From NCBI GenBank assembly GCA_011523765.1, contig WTGA01000146.1, forward strand, positions 1 through 39,767: 39,767 nt of DNA, read 5' to 3'. Within the stretch, counting starts at the first letter, position 1; every line of letters begins with the position of its first letter. Positions 34,312 through 39,767 of this stretch are shown one piece after another. The notes under the pieces are model-generated. The model had not been told where the DNA came from and did not search any database. It was given only the letters and a program-made list of their open reading frames with translations. The stretch is from Gammaproteobacteria bacterium. Lineage in GTDB: Bacteria; Pseudomonadota; Gammaproteobacteria; Arenicellales; Poriferihabitantaceae. The position numbers and the translations under genes were made by a program.

Positions 34312-35610
34312 TCAGGCCGCAACGCCCGGTTCAGCAAACAGGAGTTCAGTCTGCCGGGCCGCGGGGGACAGGATCCGCCCCTCCCGGGCAAGGAGTTCGA
34401 CAATGTGGGGTTTCATGAGCTGGGCCACCGCCCGGACAGCGGGGACCACCACGGCATTGCCGAACTGGCGATAGGCCTGCGTATCGGAAACGGGAATCCG
34501 GAATTCCTCCTGGCCGGGTTGCTCGAAACCCATCAGCCGTGCACATTCCCGCGGGGTAAGGCGGCGGGGACGCCGGCCCTTCTGCCGGATGAGAATCTCC
34601 GACCCGTCCTTGTAGTACCGTGCCGACAGGGTACGGGCCACCTCTTCCGGGCCAAACAGGGAGTAGCCGAATCCGTTGCCCGCGGCCCGGTGCTTTTTCC
34701 GGTAGGCCTGCAGATAATCCCACATATGCCGGGTGAGGGTGTATTTGGGATCGACACGGGCATCCAGGATGGTTCCGAGAACCGGTCCGGGCCCGGTCGG
34801 GATGGCCAGACTGTCAAAATCGAAGGCCGTCTCCTGCCGGAATCCCACCATGAAGATCCGTTCGCGTTTCTGGGGTACCCACGCCGAGGAATCCACGATT
34901 CGCGTCTTCACGGTATAGCCCAGCTCCTTTTCCAGGACGTGCATGATTGTGGAGAATGTCCGGCCGCCGTCATGCCGTCCCAGGTTCTTCACATTCTCGA
35001 GGAGAAAGGCGGCCGGCCGGTGGTGACTGATGATCTTCGCCAGATCATAGAACAGTGTTCCCTGTGTATTGCACAGGAAACCGTGCGGACGGCCCAATGC
35101 ATTCTTTTTCGACACCCCGGCAATCGAGAATGGCTGGCAGGGGAATCCGGCCAGCAGGACATCGTGTGCCGGCACCGTTTCCGGTTTCGCGGAATAGGGC
35201 CGGATGTCGCCCACGAATTCGTGGTCCCCGTCGGCCGGTTCCGGGAAATTTGCGGTATAGGTTTCCTTGCAGAACCGGTCCCACTCCGCAGTGAACACAC
35301 AGCGTCCGCCGATTTCCTCGAACGGGCGGCGCAGACCACCGATGCCGGCGAACAGGTCAATGAAACTGAACCCTTCTGCCTGGTCCGCAGTACAGCGCGA
35401 ATCGGCGATTTCGCGAAGCCGGTCGGTCTTCAGCCGGCCAATGCGCCGACTCTCGCCATTGATGTAGCGCCGTACGGTCCGGGTGCTGACACCCAGCAAG
35501 CCGGCCACCTCGCCAATGCCCAGCCCGGTTCGGGTCATCAGGTCGGAAAATTCAGTGGTACCGCCAGTGTCCATATTCATATTCTGTGTCAATTCATGAC
35601 ATTCTGTCAT
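34312..35610 (-). CDS. dcm: Dcm-type DNA (cytosine-5) methyltransferase with N-terminal HTH
   Basis: A C5-cytosine methylase of up to 432 residues. Motif I is FIDLFAGIGGLR (83-94), motif IV GFPCQPFS with catalytic C158, motif VI ENVKNL (205-210), motif VIII VPQKRERIFMVG, and motif X RQFGNAVVVPAV. The target-recognition region (RGNGFGY-like AAGNGFGYSLF and TLSARYYKDGSEILI) closely matches E. coli Dcm, so CCWGG is the likely site. Residues 30-55 form a helix-turn-helix (GIGEVAGLLGVSTRTVRRYI), as in methylases that repress their own operon. Possible starts are ATG at 35610 (inside the palindrome), 35580 or 35574; 35580 or 35574 fit the promoter proposed here. It heads the R-M operon. Confidence 0.93.
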   Translation of the reverse strand: MTECHELTQNMNMDTGGTTEFSDLMTRTGLGIGEVAGLLGVSTRTVRRYINGESRRIGRLKTDRLREIADSRCTADQAEGFSFIDLFAGIGGLRRPFEEIGGRCVFTAEWDRFCKETYTANFPEPADGDHEFVGDIRPYSAKPETVPAHDVLLAGFPCQPFSIAGVSKKNALGRPHGFLCNTQGTLFYDLAKIISHHRPAAFLLENVKNLGRHDGGRTFSTIMHVLEKELGYTVKTRIVDSSAWVPQKRERIFMVGFRQETAFDFDSLAIPTGPGPVLGTILDARVDPKYTLTRHMWDYLQAYRKKHRAAGNGFGYSLFGPEEVARTLSARYYKDGSEILIRQKGRRPRRLTPRECARLMGFEQPGQEEFRIPVSDTQAYRQFGNAVVVPAVRAVAQLMKPHIVELLAREGRILSPAARQTELLFAEPGVAA

Positions 35611-35625
35611 GAATTGACACAGAAT
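35581..35625. promoter_or_regulatory. Perfect 21-bp-arm palindrome: likely R-M operator
   Basis: Two perfect 21-base arms (35581-35601 and 35605-35625) flank a 3-base centre (TTC) just at the dcm start. Each arm contains TTGACA in opposite orientation. On the minus strand, TTGCAT (35632-35627) and CAGAAT (35609-35604) are 17 bases apart and could be -35/-10 elements overlapped by the palindrome. With a helix-turn-helix in the N-terminus of the methylase, this is the expected shape of an autoregulatory operator. Confidence 0.7.
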
Positions 35626-35883
35626 GCAAATGAGAGAAGTTTTGCATTGGACGCGTTTTTGCGGTTTCCGAAGAAATTTTCAGGAATCGTCTACCCCATC
35701 CTATCCCCCGGATTCGGCTGGACCGCAACCCTGTTATCACCATCTTTCGATCAGTATCATTGCCGGATGTGTTGGTGAATTCCGGTGTTTCTTTGTTTTT
35801 GACTTGTGGGTCGGACGCAATCAGTCCTATCCGGATTGCATTCGGTTTCACCACATAATGTGGATGCAACTGTCTGCCATGCG
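35626..35883. other. Spacer between the R-M operon and the receiver gene
   Basis: About 258 bases, AT-richer than the R-M genes, with no convincing gene. It holds a perfect 13-base palindrome CCACATAATGTGG (35851-35863) flanked by TTGCAT (35836-35841) and ATGCAA (35864-35869), directly after the receiver gene stop. It might end transcription of the operon upstream or bind a protein. Confidence 0.45.
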
Positions 35884-37221
35884 TTATCGATAGTCTGGTC
35901 TACCGGGACGAAAACCGTATACATGGTATGTAGTGGTGATATGACTTATCAGAGGTTCCTTCAGCCGGTATATGACCTCCCAGTCATCCATATCATTCGC
36001 ACATGACAGATGGTATCGCCAATTGAATATCAGTTTCACCCCTTCATTTTCATGCGGCAACCTGAACAGCGGTGTTTTATAGATTGCCCCATTTTTAGCC
36101 GTATCGAACTTCTCTTTAAATTTGTTGGGCATTTCCACCACAAGAAGCAGTTTCTTGATTGGAACTTTCCCCCATGCGTGGTCGCACGCTGCACTTAAGC
36201 CGACCAGACGAAAATAACCGCCGTCAAGAAATTCAGCCCTCAGTTTCTGTTTTTCCATTTTGGAAAGGCTCCGTTTCGGAACTGCAAATTCATTTAACAC
36301 CTCTTCTTTCTTATCGCCAAAGCACTCTCTGAACACCCCGTCTGATTCCAGAACATCTCGATTTATACACACTGACCCCCTGCTTCCCGCCAACACATTG
36401 TTAATATCGTGTGTCGAAATCGCAGTCATTGTATTAAGCTCTAAGGCTTCTTCATCTCCCAGTCTTGGTTTACCCTCCGGTTTCGGAATTGCCTCCTTCC
36501 ATGCTTTCTCCATACGATTCTTGTTAACCGCGGTACTATGGAGCAATCGGTCCATCAAAATCGGACCGAACCCTTCGTTCATGGCCGATGTCAGGTCATC
36601 ACCTGCATTTTTACCGGCACCCTCCCGGGCTACGGCCGTAAGCAGTTTCTCCATTGCTGGACCGGAGCTACCCAGAAACCTTTCCAGTCTTGGCACCAAT
36701 CGAAGCAACGAATTCATCACCTCTCCGGCGGCAATACGCCCTGCGCTGTACCACCCAAACAATGCGGTAACCTGGGGTGGTAGTGATGTAGTCGCATCAA
36801 TTACACCTTGTTTGAGGTTGCTCTGACCATTCAGATAGTCATTCTTGTCCAAGCACACTGAAGCCGCTGGTATTGGAACATTCCCCTCAAGGTTCTCCGA
36901 CAAATATTGCATCAGGTCCGAATGTTCTGTCGAAAAAGTTGTCCATGTCACCAACACATAAGGGCCATTATCCGGAGCTATGATCTTTTCCATGGCAACA
37001 GCGACAATATCGTAGGTTTGTGCTCCGGCCGGAACTCCGATCATCAACTGCATATCAAGAAACAGTAACTGTATTGAATCCAGAGGCTCAGATATCTGTG
37101 GCTTACCGTTCTTGAACAGAACCGGCAATGCTGCGTATCCGCTTACATGCAGGTTATCCGAAAGCAATTTAAGATGCCGTTCATCGTCGTCCAGAATAAC
37201 GATATTTGGCTTGGGTATCAT
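35884..37221 (-). CDS. Receiver (REC) domain fused to an unrecognised C-terminal region
   Basis: A 445-residue protein. Residues 1-130 form a full receiver domain: acidic pocket D11-D13 (ILDDDE), phosphoacceptor D56 (LLFLDMQL), T92/T94 (VTWTTF) and K126 (CLDKND). All phosphotransfer residues are present, so it should accept phosphate. The remaining 315 residues match no output domain I know: a mainly helical stretch (150-240) with LLRLVPRLERFL, then a region with STHDINNVLAG and VCINRDVL, and a C-terminal part with LFRLPHENEGVKLIFNWRYHL. It is not a winged-helix or nuclease by eye. The ATG at 37221 has GGAGG five bases upstream, which decides the start, and it overlaps the GHKL gene by four bases (ATGA). 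Confidence 0.8.
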   Translation of the reverse strand: MIPKPNIVILDDDERHLKLLSDNLHVSGYAALPVLFKNGKPQISEPLDSIQLLFLDMQLMIGVPAGAQTYDIVAVAMEKIIAPDNGPYVLVTWTTFSTEHSDLMQYLSENLEGNVPIPAASVCLDKNDYLNGQSNLKQGVIDATTSLPPQVTALFGWYSAGRIAAGEVMNSLLRLVPRLERFLGSSGPAMEKLLTAVAREGAGKNAGDDLTSAMNEGFGPILMDRLLHSTAVNKNRMEKAWKEAIPKPEGKPRLGDEEALELNTMTAISTHDINNVLAGSRGSVCINRDVLESDGVFRECFGDKKEEVLNEFAVPKRSLSKMEKQKLRAEFLDGGYFRLVGLSAACDHAWGKVPIKKLLLVVEMPNKFKEKFDTAKNGAIYKTPLFRLPHENEGVKLIFNWRYHLSCANDMDDWEVIYRLKEPLISHITTTYHVYGFRPGRPDYR

Positions 37222-39347
37222 GTTTCCTCCGGAAATATCATTGCTACCACTGCTCCATCTACCCATTCGGGCAAATCCAAGTCTGCCGGGTTCGGAAAGC
37301 TCAGTGTTCCTCCGCAAAGCTGCGTCGCAAGCGAAGCATAGTAAAGACCCAGACCAGAGCCCCCGGGACGCTGTGTTACGAACGGTTCAGCCAACAGGTC
37401 CGGATCAACCGAAAATCCCGGACCATTGTCTGCGACCACAAGGCAACGACTGTCTTCCAACTCTTCACCGATTCCGACATACAGTCGACGCTCAAAATGC
37501 GTGTCAGGTTTTACCTCCGGATAACGCACCCGCAACCAGTACAAGGAATTGTCGATCAGGTTGGTCAGCGCTCCCAACAGGAGGTCGAAAGAACCGTTCA
37601 CCATAAACGGTGAATCCCATATTGGTAACTGGAATTCGGTATTCACTTGGTGTCTTTTAAATCTGCGATGACTTATCGATTCAACAGCCGTTTGCACAAC
37701 TTCCCGTATATCCGCTTTTCCCGTTCCTTTTTGCCGGAGCAACCCGGCAATCGTTTCGAAAATCTGAACAAGCCTCTGAGCCTGTTTGACCAAGTCTGCC
37801 GGGTTCACATTGTTTCGGATAGCCTCATACAGGGATATCACACCACGGTGCACTTCATGGATGACTATTGCGAGATTGACTCCGGCCATTCCGGCTCGGA
37901 GCAATAGTTCCTTCATGCTGGTGTAATCACTCTCGACTCTGTCCAGAAGCGGGATGAGTTCTTTTGCGTATTCGGTCTTTTCGATTCTTGTTCGAAGCTC
38001 CGCCACGGGTGTCTCTACAGGCCTTTCAAAGCTTTCTTTGATACCCTCGATCGCTTGCTTGAGTCGCTTCTTGTCCTGTGCACGCTCGACTTCGAACTTG
38101 TCGATGACCCCGAGAACCAGTTTCCGGAATCTTCCGAAACACTCATTCTCGTCAAAACCTTCCCGATTGGATTTTTCCCGAAGACCATTGCCTGCCTCAT
38201 CGGAACTGCTGCCCTCCAGCGAAATGCGGACTCCGCCAATTACGATATTGCGGCTCAACCTGTCCGTAGGCCGATTTACCCGTCGCAGGTCCAGACCCAA
38301 CCAGTCATCCCCTGGTTCTCCATAGTTGAATACACGGACATCATCCCGATAAACTCGAATTCCAGCCTGTTCAGACAAAAACCGTTTTAGTGCCTGTACC
38401 TGCGGATATTCCCGGAGGACCCGATTGTCCCTGTCGTACGCAAAGAATACTCCGGAAATGGAACCGATTCCATCAAGCATTGACCTGTCGTGAACAACTT
38501 TCTTTGAATCATAGTCAGGGAGTACAAGCAAGCGGTCTTCTCGGTCATTGGAAGATGACCGCCCCTGTATACGCTTCCTCCAACCTGGCGGCGCAATAAA
38601 TTTATACTTCCATTGAAACGTGTCCCCCGATAATCTGAACGAGAACTTCCATGGAGCGCTTTCAGTCATGTCTTCCACGGAAAGCATCCCGTCAAGCCAA
38701 TCCTCTCGACCAGGCACACTCAGAATAGCGCGGAAATCTCCTGCTTTCTGAAAAGGCGAACAGATGGTGGTGATTGTCCTGTACAAACTCCGGACCTCCC
38801 TCCGGTCCCAACTTTTTTTCCGAAGATCGCTCACAGTAATTTGTGTCCCGCATTCTTCTTGGGCAAACAACCCGGGGGGATCATTGGTTTCTATTTCAAC
38901 TTGAGCATCCTCAAGGTATTTTTCTTGCAGGAGATCATCCCATCTGAACCTGATGCGGTGTTCGGGGTGCCCGGTCCTCCTAGTCACGATCTCCAGACAA
39001 CGACCGAGCTTATGACAGGCGATCCGTCCAAGTCCCTTCTCACCGAGGGGAAGACGATTAAATCTTCCGGTTCTCTGCCTTTTCATCCGTTGCTGTTCTC
39101 TGTGGTTGTTTCCTATCTCAAGCCAGCAGTCGATAATTATATCTTCGCTCATTCCCTCTCCGTCATCACGAACGGTGATGATCGGGTTTCCATAATCTAG
39201 ATCTGACAGCGAAACCGTAACGGAGCTGGCATCTGCGTCATACGCGTTTTTAACTAACTCGAATATTGCCAGATAGTCTCGTCCGATCAACTGATCGCCG
39301 AGCAATGACAATATACGGGAACGGGTTCGGAATTTTGCAGTAGTCAT
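37218..39347 (-). CDS. Dual-GHKL ATPase / histidine kinase-like protein
   Basis: A 709-residue protein with two GHKL modules. The N-terminal one is Hsp90/MORC-like: ELVKNAYDADA (30-40), DDGEGM (61-66), GEKGLGR (102-108), then a MutL/Hsp90-type second domain with RVYRDDVRVFNYGEPGDDWL (331-350). A coiled-coil region follows (about 415-480). The C-terminal module is a histidine-kinase ATPase: H-box IHEVHRG with H497, N-box NLIDN (596-600), G1 DNGPGF (640-645) and G2 GGSGLGL (662-668). The order suggests sensing by the first module and phosphotransfer by the second, onto the receiver protein whose gene overlaps it by four bases. No transmembrane segment is present, so it is soluble. Start at 39347; no strong Shine-Dalgarno. 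Confidence 0.85.
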   Translation of the reverse strand: MTTAKFRTRSRILSLLGDQLIGRDYLAIFELVKNAYDADASSVTVSLSDLDYGNPIITVRDDGEGMSEDIIIDCWLEIGNNHREQQRMKRQRTGRFNRLPLGEKGLGRIACHKLGRCLEIVTRRTGHPEHRIRFRWDDLLQEKYLEDAQVEIETNDPPGLFAQEECGTQITVSDLRKKSWDRREVRSLYRTITTICSPFQKAGDFRAILSVPGREDWLDGMLSVEDMTESAPWKFSFRLSGDTFQWKYKFIAPPGWRKRIQGRSSSNDREDRLLVLPDYDSKKVVHDRSMLDGIGSISGVFFAYDRDNRVLREYPQVQALKRFLSEQAGIRVYRDDVRVFNYGEPGDDWLGLDLRRVNRPTDRLSRNIVIGGVRISLEGSSSDEAGNGLREKSNREGFDENECFGRFRKLVLGVIDKFEVERAQDKKRLKQAIEGIKESFERPVETPVAELRTRIEKTEYAKELIPLLDRVESDYTSMKELLLRAGMAGVNLAIVIHEVHRGVISLYEAIRNNVNPADLVKQAQRLVQIFETIAGLLRQKGTGKADIREVVQTAVESISHRRFKRHQVNTEFQLPIWDSPFMVNGSFDLLLGALTNLIDNSLYWLRVRYPEVKPDTHFERRLYVGIGEELEDSRCLVVADNGPGFSVDPDLLAEPFVTQRPGGSGLGLYYASLATQLCGGTLSFPNPADLDLPEWVDGAVVAMIFPEET

Positions 39348-39389
39348 TATCGTTAGTGACTGTTAACCCAACGGACTCAGATAGTGATT

Positions 39390-39767
39390 CTATATATTAT
39401 TTGTCGCAGATTTCTGATTGTCGTCTTGTGACGATTGTTGCCAATCTTTAGCTATTTGACCCCAATCTACCAGCCGTTCTTTCGTACGAGACCAAACCTC
39501 CCAGAAATCCGGATCATCGGAGTGAGGGCGCTCATGAGCTTGCAGGTCGTTCATTCTGACCATAACAGGTAACTCTGATGCCCAGCCCAAAAGAATAGCC
39601 TGTTGTGAAGGCAGCGAAGGCAATTCACGCAATAGTCCGCGAAGATTGTCCGGGACAAGCCTATGAATCAGCTCCTGGTCCCGATCATTGCTAACCCGGT
39701 GCAAAAGAAAACTGTTGCACTGCGACAGGACAGTTGGTGAAAGTTCGGATGGCCGCTGGGAAGACAA
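39390..39767 (-). CDS. HerA-type ATPase, C-terminal part (cut by window end)
   Basis: The last 125 residues of a protein whose start lies beyond the right edge. The SQRPSE stretch with TVLSQCNSFLLHRVSNDRDQ, followed by VPDNLRGLLRELPSLPSQQAILLGWASELPVMVRM, is the C-terminal end of HerA/FtsK-like (DUF87) ATPases, where the SQRP strand closes the nucleotide site. HerA ATPases act as DNA translocases or helicases and partner nucleases or other effectors in several defence systems. It ends 42 bases before the dual-GHKL gene, on the same strand, so the three genes look like one operon. The Walker A and B motifs are off the window. Confidence 0.85.
   Translation of the reverse strand: MSSQRPSELSPTVLSQCNSFLLHRVSNDRDQELIHRLVPDNLRGLLRELPSLPSQQAILLGWASELPVMVRMNDLQAHERPHSDDPDFWEVWSRTKERLVDWGQIAKDWQQSSQDDNQKSATNNI

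Noticed and set aside
35594..35869. Minus-strand 91-residue frame between dcm and the receiver gene
   Set aside because: It runs into the palindrome, has no ribosome-binding site and no family resemblance.
37581..37625. Inverted repeat TTCACC/GGTGAA inside the GHKL gene
   Set aside because: It is six bases per arm within a strongly conserved coding region, so chance is the simplest explanation.
1..39767. Search for tRNA, CRISPR array, integrase, transposase or attachment sites around the defence island
   Set aside because: None was seen. The island edge by gluQ has no tRNA gene or direct repeat that I could recognise by eye.

Overview
The window reads as a chromosomal segment of a gammaproteobacterium. 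The marker genes point that way: symmetrical ApaH, a DUF3301 protein, MlaA, GlpE, SfsA, GluQRS, ExoIII and Dcm/Vsr, all with gammaproteobacterial-type motifs. Most of the sequence is GC-rich (judged by eye) and CCGG-rich. I cannot name a genus. I found no rRNA, tRNA, insertion sequence, integrase or CRISPR array.

Layout. 1-1.3 kb: the tail of an unidentified gene and a PhyH-type dioxygenase. 1.3-8.3 kb: a minus-strand run with an ABM-domain protein, a quinone oxidoreductase, a GFA-fold protein, an SDR, an Atm1-type ABC exporter, and a paired omega-amidase and methionine/glutamine aminotransferase. 8.4-10.4 kb: ExoIII and an iron-dependent alcohol dehydrogenase on the plus strand. 10.4-13.5 kb: a compact minus-strand operon of two ATP-grasp ligases and a 12-helix MFS transporter, of unknown product. 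13.8-16.6 kb: a thiamine-binding protein, a secreted protein with a possible Cys-His-Asp triad, a DUF3301 protein and a membrane metallophosphoesterase. 17-20.5 kb: pyruvate kinase, then an LLM flavin oxidoreductase overlapping an alpha/beta hydrolase. 20.7-24.8 kb: MscS, GlpE and a large solenoid-repeat protein. 25-31.9 kb: an enolase-superfamily enzyme, SfsA coupled to a SEX4/laforin-like phosphatase, then mlaA-apaH-apeB and GluQRS.

The right end, from about 32 kb to the edge, is a defence island with every gene on the minus strand. It starts with an EcoRII/Dcm-type restriction-modification module: dcm, vsr, ecoRIIR and a GTGA-overlapped HNH nuclease. A perfect 21-bp-arm inverted repeat at the dcm start is the likely autoregulatory operator. 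Upstream, with lower GC, lies a second operon: a HerA-type ATPase (cut by the window end), a 709-residue protein carrying two GHKL ATPase modules and an H-box, and a 445-residue protein made of an intact receiver domain plus a C-terminal region I cannot assign. This looks like a phosphorelay wired to a HerA ATPase inside a defence island, and it is the best candidate here for an undescribed system.

The left part is mostly housekeeping and accessory metabolism. Base composition changes between HNH (AT-rich), the R-M core (GC-rich) and the receiver/GHKL/HerA block (AT-richer), which suggests stepwise assembly by horizontal transfer.
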